Origin: Sediminibacillus dalangtanensis
Lineage (GTDB): Bacteria > Bacillota > Bacilli > Bacillales > Amphibacillaceae
Assembly (NCBI RefSeq): GCF_017792025.1
Contig: NZ_CP046956.1
Location: forward strand, 806,001-870,000
Direction of reading: 5' to 3'
Length of the DNA stretch: 64,000 nt
The notes under the pieces were generated by a model. It worked only from the letters and a program-made list of their open reading frames with translations, did not search any database and was not told the origin of the DNA. Every line of letters starts with the position of its first letter. The first letter of the stretch is position 1. This document shows, piece after piece, positions 18,442-27,335 of the stretch. The translations under genes and the position numbers were made by a program.

Positions 18442-19134
18442 TCAATCCAGCTGTCTGGCTGGATTTCCTACCACCGTTTTCCCTTGCGCTACATTTTTGG
18501 TAACAACAGCTCCTGCGCCGACAATGGCATTTTCTGCGACAATAATTCCAGGGAGAAGTGTTGCGTTATTGCCGATTTTCGCCCCTTTTTTCAACACGGG
18601 TCCCTGATGGCGATAATTTCCCATTCCCATATATTTATCATTGGAAGAAGAAAAGCAAGGACCAATAAATACATCGTCTTCTATTACCATATCAGCTGTT
18701 ATATAGGCATTGGTCTGTACAGTTACCTGTTTTCCGATGCGTGTATTGTTTTCCACCGTCGCATTCCTTCCAATAATGCTGTTTTCCGCAATTTCGGTAT
18801 TTTCCCTTATACTGGCCAGGTCTCCAACCAGTACACCCTGGTGGAGAATAGTGCCTCGATAAATGACACAATTTCCACCGATTGTAACACCATCGCTGAT
18901 GGATAGCGGAGGTAATTCTGACGAGGGCTTCCTGGCCATCTTTTTGTTGGCCATCGGCTGTTTACCGAGGCTGGTTAAATCCCCGATAAACACATTACTG
19001 CCGATAATCGTTCCTTTATGAATAATGACATTGCTGCCAATCGTTGTATTGTCTCCTATGATGACTTCCGGGCCGATAATAGCATTTTCGCCAAGTGAAA
19101 CATTCTTTCCGATCCATGCGCTTTGATGAATCAT
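18442..19134 (-). CDS. Left-handed beta-helix N-acetyltransferase (WlbB/WbpD-like)
   Basis: Hexapeptide-repeat acetyltransferase, predicted to N-acetylate the 3-amino group of UDP-2-acetamido-3-amino-2,3-dideoxyglucuronate. Seen: repeated [IV]G-x4 hexads from residue 1 onward (ENAIIGPEVIIGDNTTIGSN), a loop with LPPLSISDG, the catalytic-site-like CFSSSNDKYMGMGNYRHQGP and the C-terminal AIVGAGAVVTKNV with GNPARQ. 230 residues. Start ATG 19134 lies just after the stop of the upstream oxidoreductase, so it is translationally coupled as third gene of the aminotransferase-oxidoreductase-acetyltransferase operon. Specific sugar assignment rests on the operon, not on this sequence alone. Confidence 0.82.
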   Translation of the reverse strand: MIHQSAWIGKNVSLGENAIIGPEVIIGDNTTIGSNVIIHKGTIIGSNVFIGDLTSLGKQPMANKKMARKPSSELPPLSISDGVTIGGNCVIYRGTILHQGVLVGDLASIRENTEIAENSIIGRNATVENNTRIGKQVTVQTNAYITADMVIEDDVFIGPCFSSSNDKYMGMGNYRHQGPVLKKGAKIGNNATLLPGIIVAENAIVGAGAVVTKNVAQGKTVVGNPARQLD

Positions 19135-19138
19135 TCAC

Positions 19139-20221
19139 TCACTTCCCATTTTTAAAATTATCAAGCATCGTTGTTGTCGAAAAGGATGGAAGAGGGGAAG
19201 GGATTATTTTTCCCTGCTGATGGGAACGGTAAAGGCCGAAGATTACCTCCAAAGCTCTTTTTCCTTCTTCCCCCGTTACTAGCAATTCTGTATTTCCTTC
19301 CATCGATTCAATAAAATTCTCATACATCCGGCAGTGTTCTTCTTTTCGTCCAGCCAGTTCTTTCAGTTCTTCTGTTAATTCATCATGGTCCTGTACATAA
19401 CACCTATCGATTTTATCCAAGCCGGGTCCGCTGATACTGACTGTCCCCTTCTCGGCAAAAATCGATAATTGATACCCGATATTCTCTGGCTTGGTGACGG
19501 TATTTGCTTCAATAATTCCCTTTGCCTTGTTGGAAAAGCTTATGATTCCAGCTGCTACATCTTCAATCTCTTTAACTTCCGGCGAATGATTGGCGATTTC
19601 CCCGTAAACGGAAACCGGTTCGCCAAGCAGCCATATCATTAAATCAATTACGTGGATTCCCTGATTGACGAGCATTCCGCCGTCCATAGACCAGCTTCCC
19701 CGCCAGCTGGCAGCTTGAAAGTAATCTTTACTGCGGTTGATTCGAATCGAAGCTACCCCCATGTATGGTTCTCCAAAGTATCCCTTGTCGATCAGCTCCT
19801 TTAAGCGGGACATGAACGGACGATAACGCAGTTGGTGACAGACAAGTACTCTTCGGTTGTATGCTTTGGCCAGCCGGTTGATTTCCTCGGCATCCTTCAG
19901 GGACAGGGAGATTGGCTTTTCAAGAATAATGTGCTTTTGCTGCTGTAGTGCTTGTTTTGCAATTTCCGCATGCAGGCCACTGACTACGGCAATTACGACA
20001 ATGTCGACTGCAGGGTCGCTTATAAGATCGGCAAAATCGATATAGTGCTTAATCGCTTGTGTTGTGTTCGTTTTTTTCTGGTACATAGAAACAATTGCGT
20101 CCATTCGCTCTTCCTGAAGATCGCTGACCGCCGCTACATTCACATTGCTCAGGCTACTGATCGTTTCCACATGTTTATAAGCAATATGTCCACAGCCAAT
20201 CAACCCAATGGAATAGCTCAT
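19139..20221 (-). CDS. Gfo/Idh/MocA oxidoreductase (WlbA/WbpB-like)
   Basis: NAD-dependent sugar-nucleotide dehydrogenase, predicted to oxidise C3 of UDP-GlcNAcA before transamination. Seen: SIGLIGCGHIAYKHVETI (NAD fold), NVAAVSDLQEERM, VVIAVVSGLHAEIAKQAL, the family EKPISLSLKDAEEI, VCHQLRYRPFMSRLKELI and DGGMLVNQGIHVIDLMIWLL. 360 residues. ATG 20221 overlaps the upstream aminotransferase stop (ATGA). The residues after 270 form the C-terminal sheet. Sequence alone cannot separate WlbA from other Gfo/Idh members; the four-gene set supports it. Confidence 0.85.
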   Translation of the reverse strand: MSYSIGLIGCGHIAYKHVETISSLSNVNVAAVSDLQEERMDAIVSMYQKKTNTTQAIKHYIDFADLISDPAVDIVVIAVVSGLHAEIAKQALQQQKHIILEKPISLSLKDAEEINRLAKAYNRRVLVCHQLRYRPFMSRLKELIDKGYFGEPYMGVASIRINRSKDYFQAASWRGSWSMDGGMLVNQGIHVIDLMIWLLGEPVSVYGEIANHSPEVKEIEDVAAGIISFSNKAKGIIEANTVTKPENIGYQLSIFAEKGTVSISGPGLDKIDRCYVQDHDELTEELKELAGRKEEHCRMYENFIESMEGNTELLVTGEEGKRALEVIFGLYRSHQQGKIIPSPLPSFSTTTMLDNFKNGK

Positions 20222-21324
20222 TGTCTCTCATCCATTTCTTTTACAGCGGCAATTATTTTCCGTTGTTCATGATACTCAAGGAACGGGTGCATCGGGATTG
20301 CCAATAATCGGTTGGATAACTGCTCGGCCTCTGGGAAATCTCCTTGGCTATATCCTAATCCCTGATAAGCGGACTGGAGGTGCAAGCAGCAGGGATAATA
20401 AATGCCAGTGCTGATGTTATGGTCTTTTAGGAAGGCGGCTGCTTCATCTCGATTATCTGCTTTCAGGCAATACAGGTGATAAATGTGTGTTCGGTCTGAT
20501 TTTGATTGGGGGGGGTGTATCGTATGCAGAGTAGAAAATGCATCTGTATAGGTCTTTGCCAGTTTTGCCCTCCTGTTGTTCCAGTCTTCAATATGCTGTA
20601 AACAAATCAACAAAATAGCGGCATGCATTTCATCAAGCCTGCTGTTATAGCCAATCGTGTCATGATAATATTTCCGATTGCTGCCATGGGCGCGCAGCTT
20701 CCTTATCTTCGCAGCAAGCCGTTTATCAGAAGTAGTGACTATTCCACCGTCCCCCAATGTGCCGAGATTTTTGGTGGGGAAAAAGGAGAAACAACCAGCG
20801 TCGGCCAAACTGCCGACAGGCATTCCTTTATATAACGCGCCGAAGGCTTGGCAGGCATCCTCGATTACTGCCAAATCATGTTGTTTTGCGATGGCGTTGA
20901 TTTCATCCATATCGGCGGCCTGCCCGAATAAGTGAACAGGAAGGATCGCTTTCGTGCGAGGAGTGATTTTAGCAGAGATTTTCTCCGGATCGATTGTAAA
21001 AGAATCGGAAGTTACATCAGCAAAAACAGGTACGGCGCCGACTCTTGTTATCGCTTCTGCTGTTGCGAAAAAAGTGAACGGACTGGTTATCACTTCGTCC
21101 CCTTTACCGATGCCGAGGGCCTCTAGTGTCAGTAAAAGCGCATCCGTTCCATTGCCAACTGCCACAGCATCATCAGTACCAATTCGACTGGCCACTTTTC
21201 TCTCTAATTCCAATACTTTTGGACCAAGAATATAATTACCACTTCGCAACACATCGGTCACTGCTGTGAGTATGTCTTTTTCAATTGCGGTGAATTGCTT
21301 TTTCAAATTGATTAATGGAATCAT
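20218..21324 (-). CDS. DegT/DnrJ/EryC1 sugar-nucleotide aminotransferase (WlbC/WbpE-like)
   Basis: PLP-dependent aminotransferase predicted to install the 3-amino group on the 3-keto UDP-sugar. Seen: IPLINLKKQF, AVGNGTDALLL, TSPFTFFATAEAI, PVHLFGQAADMDEI, IEDACQAFGA, the Schiff-base lysine region CFSFFPTKNLGTLGDGG, RAHGSNRKYYHDTIGYNSRL and GIYYPCCLHLQSAY. 368 residues, complete. AAAGGAGAT precedes ATG 21324. First gene of the three-gene operon; a possible promoter lies in 21330-21450 but no clear sigma-K match was found there. Confidence 0.88.
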   Translation of the reverse strand: MIPLINLKKQFTAIEKDILTAVTDVLRSGNYILGPKVLELERKVASRIGTDDAVAVGNGTDALLLTLEALGIGKGDEVITSPFTFFATAEAITRVGAVPVFADVTSDSFTIDPEKISAKITPRTKAILPVHLFGQAADMDEINAIAKQHDLAVIEDACQAFGALYKGMPVGSLADAGCFSFFPTKNLGTLGDGGIVTTSDKRLAAKIRKLRAHGSNRKYYHDTIGYNSRLDEMHAAILLICLQHIEDWNNRRAKLAKTYTDAFSTLHTIHPPQSKSDRTHIYHLYCLKADNRDEAAAFLKDHNISTGIYYPCCLHLQSAYQGLGYSQGDFPEAEQLSNRLLAIPMHPFLEYHEQRKIIAAVKEMDERQ

Positions 21325-21485
21325 CGTTTATCTCCTTTGCTTTAAAATTCAAAAATGATCCGTTATACATTAACGTATTTACAGGTTGTTCCTACGGTAA
21401 CGGCATTCATCTTATATGAGCGCTGAATCTATTAACTACTTGACTCGAAAACTAGTAACAGTGCCTTTTTTGCGGATAGATTAGC

Positions 21486-21514
21486 ACAGCAGACCTTTTG
21501 TTCTCATATAAAGT
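21486..21514 (+). promoter_or_regulatory. Possible sigma-K promoter of the UDP-sugar 6-dehydrogenase
   Basis: AC (21486-21487), 17 bases, CATATAAAG (from 21505) partly matches AC-N17-CATANNNTA; the terminal TA is missing. Weaker than the other sites. Confidence 0.35.
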
Positions 21515-21548
21515 AATAGCTTTACTGAAAAACGAAAGGAACATTCAA

Positions 21549-22880
21549 ATGAAAGCAGAAGAAAGAAAAGGAAACAAACGAATAGATAAAAACGAGGGAA
21601 ATACACTTACACTTGGAGTTGTCGGGCTTGGTTATGTCGGCCTTCCAGTGGCAATTGGTTTTTCGAAACGTTACAAGGTGATCGGCTTTGATGTGGATAA
21701 GCAAAAAATAGAACAGCTAAAAAAACATAACGATATAACAAGAGAAATAAGCAAGCAGCAATTAGCAGCATCTGCTATCTCTTTTACAAGTGATCAAGAA
21801 GACTTATCATTGTGCGATTATCTTATTGTGGCGGTACCCACACCGATCAATGAGCAAAAGGAGCCCGATTTAAGCTATTTAATAGCAGCTTCTGAAACGG
21901 TGGGCCAAAATTTGACCGATGGGGCGACAGTAGTCTATGAATCTACCGTCTATCCTGGAGCCACAGAAGAAGTATGTATCCCCGTACTGGAAAAAACATC
22001 AGGGTTGAAAGCTGGCGAGGGGTTCTATGTAGCTTATTCACCGGAAAGGATCAATCCGGGAGATAGACAGCATACGTTTAATCAAATTGAGAAAATTGTC
22101 GCTGCCCAAAACCAAACTATAGTGGAAAAAGTGGCGGCTTTGTACCAAAGTGTCATTGATGCTCCCGTTTTTAAAGCGGATTCGATCAAAGTTGCAGAAA
22201 CAGCGAAGGTGTTAGAAAACACGCAGCGGGATATCAATATTGCCTTGATGAATGAGCTGGCGATGATTTGTGATAAAGTCGGTATCGATACGTCCGATGT
22301 TCTTGATGCTGCTGGCACGAAGTGGAATTTCCTGCCGTTTACACCGGGACTTGTCGGCGGGCATTGTATTGGAGTAGACCCGTATTATTTGATCTATAAA
22401 GCAAAAACATTGGGTTACACTCCGGCATTTTTAGAAGCTGCCCGAAAAATCAACGATTCGATGGCTGGATTTGTCCATCGTACGATTGTTGAGGATATCA
22501 TCCGTACCAGGTGTGATTTGAAAAATCTACGGATTACGGTAATGGGCATAACCTTTAAAGAAAATGTCCCGGATATGAGAAACTCCAAGGCCTTGGAAAT
22601 TGTCAAAATGCTTTTAGATGATGGTTTGTCGGTAAACGTTTATGACCCTGTGGCCGATTCTCGGGAACTTGAGAATGCATTAGGAATTCGGTTGACTGAA
22701 AAACAATTCCTAGAACCTGCTGACATTCTTCTTGTATTGGTCCCCCATGAGGAATTTTCGAACATGACTGCTGGTGACATTTCCAGATTAGTGAAAAAGG
22801 ATCGAGCTCTTGTGTTTGATTTGAAAAATATTTGGGGAAATCACCAGCTGCCATCATCCATTAACCGTAAAACGCTTTAA
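21549..22880 (+). CDS. UDP-N-acetylglucosamine (or mannosamine) 6-dehydrogenase, WbpA/WecC type
   Basis: Oxidises C6 of a UDP-HexNAc to the uronate with two NAD+. Seen: GVVGLGYVGLPVAIGFSK (Rossmann), VIGFDVDKQKI, VAVPTPI, YESTVYPGATEEV, AYSPERINPGD (typical of HexNAc dehydrogenases), KVLENTQRDINIALMNELA, the catalytic cysteine in GGHCIGVDPYYL and the C-terminal GITFKENVPDMRNSKALEIV. 443 residues. ATG 21549 sits 9 bases from AAAGGA; the longer frame from 21498 has no site and overlaps the promoter. Divergent from the aminotransferase operon; supplies the first step of the predicted diacetamido-uronate route. Confidence 0.88.
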   Translation: MKAEERKGNKRIDKNEGNTLTLGVVGLGYVGLPVAIGFSKRYKVIGFDVDKQKIEQLKKHNDITREISKQQLAASAISFTSDQEDLSLCDYLIVAVPTPINEQKEPDLSYLIAASETVGQNLTDGATVVYESTVYPGATEEVCIPVLEKTSGLKAGEGFYVAYSPERINPGDRQHTFNQIEKIVAAQNQTIVEKVAALYQSVIDAPVFKADSIKVAETAKVLENTQRDINIALMNELAMICDKVGIDTSDVLDAAGTKWNFLPFTPGLVGGHCIGVDPYYLIYKAKTLGYTPAFLEAARKINDSMAGFVHRTIVEDIIRTRCDLKNLRITVMGITFKENVPDMRNSKALEIVKMLLDDGLSVNVYDPVADSRELENALGIRLTEKQFLEPADILLVLVPHEEFSNMTAGDISRLVKKDRALVFDLKNIWGNHQLPSSINRKTL

Positions 22881-22885
22881 CAGAC

Positions 22886-22918
22886 GAAAAACCATCTCTT
22901 TTAGAAGAGGTGGTTTTT
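22886..22918. terminator. Bidirectional terminator after the 6-dehydrogenase
   Basis: Stem AAAAACCA-x-CTCTT / AAGAG-x-TGGTTTTT between convergent genes. Confidence 0.75.
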
Positions 22919-22945
22919 CCGATTAGGCAATGTCCAGTTTGTTTT

Positions 22946-24469
22946 TTAGGAGTTTACTTTATCCCAGAATTTCTTGAAAAGCGACTTTTTCTCTTCTGTT
23001 GCTTTTGACTGCTCTTTTTTGGCGGTTTCCGTTTGAACGGCAGGTTTTATGGCTGCCGGCTGTTGATTTTTGCCTTTCTCCTGGTCTGTCGATTGCGGTG
23101 GGGAGGAGACTGTTTCTGCTGTATGCGGTCCTCTGTTTTCTGCTTTTTGTGACGCCGGTGTTGTCGTTTGCGGGGCAAACGTTTGTGGTCGATTCTTTTC
23201 GGTGCCAGTCGATTCTGGATTAACAGGAGACCTGGCTTCCGTATTTGCTGATTTGTTACCGCCTTTCGGTTGTTCTGGTTTGTCGGACGTTTTTTGCGCT
23301 TTTTGTTGCTGCGCCTCTGCTGTTTTTATTGCTGTCTCAGCTTGTTCCTGTCTCGCTTTTTCTGCTGCCTTGGCCTCTTCTTGTTCCTTTATCTTCTGCA
23401 AAAAAGCGCGTTTATCTGCTTCGCTTTTTAATAAGATTGGTTGTTCTGCTTTTGCGGTTGTCGGTATTGCCGGTTTGTTTGGACTCGCAGTCTTGCTGAC
23501 TGATGGTTCAACGCGGATTTGCGCGTTTACGTTATTTGCTGATGTGTCTGTACCTGAATTAGAATGTTTTTTGCTTTGGAGAGGTTGTGCATGATTTTTT
23601 TTTCCTTTTTTATCTATAACCGGGATCACAGATGCTCCCTGCAGGTCCCGATAATTGAACTGTGGCTGCTTGGTCGAAGGGTTATATGGGTTTGCGACAG
23701 GCTTTTGCGGTAACGCCGGCTCCTTCCGTCTTGGTTTAGGGGAAGAGGAGTGGGATTCCGTTTCCGTCACCGATTGTGTTTGCTCCTTCATCAACTCCTT
23801 CATCTCGGCAATTTCTGCCTGAAGTTTTTCCAACAAATCCGCCTGAAAAGGATTTTGTTGATTGGAAGCGGTCGATACCGGTGGAATCGGCTTACCTTGT
23901 TCTTTTGGCTTTGTAGAGGAGGATTCCTTCTGGACTGGTTCCTTTATATGGTTGAGAAAAGTAGAAGATGCTGCGGGTTCCTGTTTTGGATTTTGTTCAT
24001 CCATCGCCTGATCATACTCCTTTCTTTTCCTATTCAGCGGTTGGCCGCTGGATTCGGTTAATTTTTGATCCAAGTAATATAGCAGTTGAAAGAGGAGGGC
24101 AACACTGTCTTTTATCGTTTCAGTCTGGGGAAGTTTCCGCCCCTCTGACAGTACATATGGTGTTTTTTTATTTTCGGAGTCTGCTGGACCGCCTTCCATT
24201 AGATTTGTTTTCTGTCTCCACTCAGTGAGTTCTCTTTCTTTCTCCTCCAGGGCTTCGGTTAATTGTTGGTTCTTTTTTTTATACCGTTTGATGGTTTCGG
24301 ATTGAGTATGGTTTTGCTGTTCCAGTTGTTCTTGAAGTTCCAGATACTTTTCCTGCAATCGTTGATAATCCTGACTACAATCGTTTTCCTGAAAACTCCT
24401 GATCAGTTTTTTATATTTTCGTTGTTGGATTAATAGGTGATTGACGTCCTCCTTGCTATAACTTTTCAC
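22946..24469 (-). CDS. Coiled-coil, Gln/Lys/Pro-rich putative spore-coat protein
   Basis: I do not recognise a family. Residues 10-95 are a strong coiled coil rich in Q, K, E (LQEKYLELQEQLEQQN). A short ordered segment follows (KDSVALLFQLLYYLDQKL), then about 330 residues of low-complexity, charged, proline-containing sequence with further coiled-coil patches (KIKEQEEAKAAEKARQEQAE) and a conserved-looking end KSLFKKFWDKVNS. 507 residues, no signal peptide, no Cys-rich part. Start GTG 24469 after GAGGTGA. A perfect sigma-K-like -10 (CATACTATA) lies upstream and the neighbours are spore-surface genes, so a coat or crust structural role is inferred. Confidence 0.75.
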   Translation of the reverse strand: MKSYSKEDVNHLLIQQRKYKKLIRSFQENDCSQDYQRLQEKYLELQEQLEQQNHTQSETIKRYKKKNQQLTEALEEKERELTEWRQKTNLMEGGPADSENKKTPYVLSEGRKLPQTETIKDSVALLFQLLYYLDQKLTESSGQPLNRKRKEYDQAMDEQNPKQEPAASSTFLNHIKEPVQKESSSTKPKEQGKPIPPVSTASNQQNPFQADLLEKLQAEIAEMKELMKEQTQSVTETESHSSSPKPRRKEPALPQKPVANPYNPSTKQPQFNYRDLQGASVIPVIDKKGKKNHAQPLQSKKHSNSGTDTSANNVNAQIRVEPSVSKTASPNKPAIPTTAKAEQPILLKSEADKRAFLQKIKEQEEAKAAEKARQEQAETAIKTAEAQQQKAQKTSDKPEQPKGGNKSANTEARSPVNPESTGTEKNRPQTFAPQTTTPASQKAENRGPHTAETVSSPPQSTDQEKGKNQQPAAIKPAVQTETAKKEQSKATEEKKSLFKKFWDKVNS

Positions 24470-24503
24470 AAATTAGTCACCTCTTCACCCATAATATATA
24501 GAA

Positions 24504-24532
24504 TATAGTATGAGGCTGTTTTCCGGGTTGTG
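24504..24532 (-). promoter_or_regulatory. Sigma-K-like promoter of the coiled-coil protein gene
   Basis: Minus strand CAC (24532-24530), 17 bases, CATACTATA (24512-24504). Matches AC-N17-CATANNNTA; the -10 is identical to that of the collagen-like gene. Confidence 0.7.
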
Positions 24533-24690
24533 ACAGTTATCATTAGCAGTCTTTTAAGCTTTCATAACAAATTAGATAGACGCCCTTTTTTAAACAAATT
24601 AACTAGAAATAGACTTTTGGCATGTAGCAAGGCAGGGTTTATAACATAATTTGTTACTGAATAAAAATTATTATAAAGGAGTCGATAAAC

Positions 24691-25425
24691 TTGGAGAGCC
24701 AATCTTTGCAGGGAGCTCAAGAGCTTCTATGTATAAACACTGAAAAAGTTTACGATTGGGTAATCTTACAAGCGAATGTCAGCCAAAATGTACTTGCTGC
24801 AGCTCTTGGTGCGCTGCCTATCGATCCGTGCGGACCTACTGTCAGCAATTTGACAACAACTTGTTATTTAGTGGATCCAGTGACCGGAGAGGAACTGGAT
24901 TTAAATGAAGAAATCCCTATCGATGAGCTTGGAGAAAGAGAGGATCGGACTTTTGTTATCGATGGAGCGCTTGTGACTTTGCAACGGGTCACTTTCACAA
25001 AGCCGCTTTCCGTGATTGTAGAATTCAGCGGTTTGACTGGTACAACGCCATTCGTCGAAATCAGTGATCCGATTGCCATTGATATCCCGGAATCTCTTTA
25101 CCTATGCGCACCGGAAGGAACCCGAATCGCTGTAAGACTTTCTGATCTCGACTGTAGTGTCAATGTCAACTGTACAGCAGGAGCATTAACAAGCGTTGAC
25201 ATCGTACTGGGAATTTGTCAAAGCGTCCAGTCCTTGGCTGATGTAACCATTGAACTAGTAGCAGATTTCTGCCAGCCACGAGATGTCTTGGTGGAACAAT
25301 GCCCTACTCCAGCAATTCCGCCACAATGCCCAGTATTGTTCCCTGGCAACGGCGACAACGGCGATGGACCTACAGGACCGGCACCTACTCCAGCAACGCT
25401 TACCCGACCAAATTCCAACAGTTAA
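24691..25425 (+). CDS. Putative spore-surface protein (KVYDWV motif), unknown family
   Basis: 244 residues, no signal peptide. Begins ELLCINTEKVYDWVILQANV, a motif I associate with Bacillus spore-surface or coat hypothetical proteins but cannot name. The middle is beta-rich (RTFVIDGALVTLQRVTF; PLSVIVEFSG) with about ten scattered Cys (CYLVDPVTGEELDL; SDLDCSVNVNC; ICQSV; FCQPRD). The tail is Pro/Gly/Asn/Thr-rich (GDNGDGPTGPAPTPAT), which resembles a short collagen-like start. Start TTG 24691 after AAAGGAG with 9-base spacing. Divergent from the coiled-coil gene. The cysteines suggest cross-linking in an outer layer (inference). Confidence 0.7.
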   Translation: MESQSLQGAQELLCINTEKVYDWVILQANVSQNVLAAALGALPIDPCGPTVSNLTTTCYLVDPVTGEELDLNEEIPIDELGEREDRTFVIDGALVTLQRVTFTKPLSVIVEFSGLTGTTPFVEISDPIAIDIPESLYLCAPEGTRIAVRLSDLDCSVNVNCTAGALTSVDIVLGICQSVQSLADVTIELVADFCQPRDVLVEQCPTPAIPPQCPVLFPGNGDNGDGPTGPAPTPATLTRPNSNS

Positions 25426-25433
25426 TCAAATTG

Positions 25434-25473
25434 AAAAAAGCAGCTGTTTCCTTCGAAGGAACAGCTGTTTTTG
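25434..25473 (+). terminator. Terminator after the KVYDWV protein
   Basis: Long stem CAGCTGTTTCCTTC / GAAGGAACAGCTG with A-run before and TTTTTG after. Confidence 0.85.
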
Positions 25474-25558
25474 TATGTTACCAGGAACTTGTGAAGATTG
25501 TTGGTTTTACTTAAAAGATCGAAACTGCGAACGAACTCTTTTATTCGGATAATTAATA

Positions 25559-25793
25559 AGTGCGAAACGTCGCTGGAGCAGAACACTTCTCTTTCCATGG
25601 GCACGGCATCAGCCAGGGTACTACCTGAGTAGGCTTCTTTGCTCCTTTGGGTCGAGGAATCCCGCTACAAAGCTTTACTACAGACGTAGACCTATTCGTC
25701 GGGACCATCGGACGCGTGCTGTTCCCATAGGAGGTTCACCAGCCGCCCGCGGAAAGCACAGGGTTCCGCAGCGCTGAACCTCAACTCAACGGA
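25559..25793. repeat. Core repeat, long variant C3
   Basis: GC-rich block with CTTTCCATGGGCACGGC near the left and GGTTCACCAGCCGCCCGCGGAAAGC near the right, the ends mirroring each other. It joins a family-A-like left core to a C1-like right core, with a longer unrelated centre (TACTACAGACGTAGACC). No gene in the 25474-25874 stretch. Confidence 0.6.
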
Positions 25794-25874
25794 TGTAGGA
25801 GGTTAGGACGGCGTATTCTACTATGGCGCAGTTTCTATGTATTACACGATTAGCAAGGATGCGAAAAGCGTCTG

Positions 25875-26879
25875 TTAAAACTGGATGAAGAAGATGGCGG
25901 TGGCTAGAATAAGGATGATCGCAGAAACGAAATAAAGCGAATATTTTCTTGAAGTTGACGCCGTCTTGATTTCCTGCCAATTGACTGGTTTGATTCCACT
26001 GAACCAAAACACAAGAATAGCGGAAAGGGTAATGGAATTAACGTTGACAAGCAATAGTAGAAGTGGTGTGAGCGCATTCTGCCAGGCGGCTGCACCAATC
26101 ATCATTCCTAATACGATTGCCGGAGGAAGCAACGCCACGGAAACCATGACACCGACCAGTGCTTCAGATGCCCGCTTGATAAAGGATAATGCCCCAGCTG
26201 CACCAGCCGCCAAAGCCACCGCAATGTCGATAATTTGAATGTCTGTGCGGGATAAAAACTCCTGACTGTTTGCTGGCAGTGGAAAGAAGAAGCCAAAGCT
26301 TGCCGCGATAAGCAATGGAATCATCAGCCCGTACAGTGAAGTGATCACCGATTGACGCATGAGCTGATAGTCGCCCAAAACAGAGGCAAAGGCGGAGGAG
26401 GTAAAAGGACCGATCAATGGAGCAATTACCATGGCTCCAATTACGATTGCCGGGCTGTCTTTTATGATTCCCACTGTAGCGACGACCGAGGATAGCAGTA
26501 GGAACCAGGTGAAGCTTTTGGTTATTTCGCTTGATGAGTGAACAACATTGTATAACTCCTGTCGGCTGGCCCGGATTAATTCGTCATGTTTGGATGCTTC
26601 TTCTTCTTTTTCTTCTGCTTCATCCTCTTCTGCAATCCGTGGGATGTAGGCCGGAAGATTGAATAATAGCGCTTTGATTTCGTCGTTATGCTCGGCATTA
26701 AGTTCTAAAAAATTCAGTATTTCCTCTGAATCACTGGCTTTTACCAGCACTCGGACGAGGGAATATTTATCGGATTCGTTAGAATGCCAATGAGTTACAA
26801 TCGGAAGCTCCTGTAACTGCCGGTGAAAATTTTCCATGCTCTTTTTGGGTAAATACACTTCAATCAATTGCAGTTTCAT
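25875..26879 (-). CDS. DUF389 (TIGR00341-type) membrane protein
   Basis: Integral membrane protein of unknown function. Residues 1-85 form a soluble regulatory-looking domain (KLQLIEVYLPKKSMENF; HSNESDKYSLVRVLV). An acidic linker (EEDEAEEKEEEASKHDEL) is followed by about six membrane segments from residue 120. The family signature is clear: VATVGIIKDSPAIVIGAMVI then APLIGPF, GALSFIKRASEALVGVMVSVALLPP and LLLVNVNSITLSAILVFW. 334 residues, complete; RBS GGAGGGA before ATG 26879. Monocistronic. Confidence 0.88.
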   Translation of the reverse strand: MKLQLIEVYLPKKSMENFHRQLQELPIVTHWHSNESDKYSLVRVLVKASDSEEILNFLELNAEHNDEIKALLFNLPAYIPRIAEEDEAEEKEEEASKHDELIRASRQELYNVVHSSSEITKSFTWFLLLSSVVATVGIIKDSPAIVIGAMVIAPLIGPFTSSAFASVLGDYQLMRQSVITSLYGLMIPLLIAASFGFFFPLPANSQEFLSRTDIQIIDIAVALAAGAAGALSFIKRASEALVGVMVSVALLPPAIVLGMMIGAAAWQNALTPLLLLLVNVNSITLSAILVFWFSGIKPVNWQEIKTASTSRKYSLYFVSAIILILATAIFFIQF

Positions 26880-27283
26880 GTTCCCAATCCCTCCGACCGA
26901 ATGAACGGATGATAATAATTGGCTTTAATTTTCTATCATCATCTTTAAAGGAGTACTCATTTAACTTTTCGAATATAAACTGTGACATTATGACAACCTT
27001 CTTGCTCTGGTAATTAGATGAAAATTTGCTTCGGCAGCATGCTATTGGATGCAAATAGTACGCGCAGTCTTTCAGCGTAGAGTTTTTCACAGCGAAGTTA
27101 GTTGCACTTAACGAAAAAGAAGATAAGAATTCACCTAAGTTGAGACGAAGTTTTTATAGAACACATCCTATTATGCGAATTTGGTTTTCGAAGATAGAGA
27201 AAAGACCGTCAAACAAGTAAATCGTATCTTACTTGCTGAGAATCTACTTTATACAATCTGCCAATTTCTGACCTTTTATACAT
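26880..27283. other. Intergenic stretch without a recognisable gene
   Basis: About 400 bases, AT-rich, upstream of the DUF389 gene. It should carry that gene's promoter on the minus strand. A minus-strand open frame ending at 26860 overlaps the DUF389 start and has no ribosome binding site. Confidence 0.5.
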
Positions 27284-27321
27284 AAAAAAACGGTCATGAA
27301 GGGAGCAGCTTCATGTCCGTT
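27284..27321 (-). terminator. Terminator after the phosphoesterase
   Basis: Stem ACGGTCATGAAG / CTTCATGTCCGT with TTTTTTT on the minus strand. Confidence 0.85.
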
Positions 27322-27335
27322 GTATAAGGGAAAAG

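Noticed and set aside
26860..27090. 76-codon minus-strand frame before the DUF389 gene
   Set aside because: No ribosome binding site; its end overlaps the DUF389 start and its RBS.
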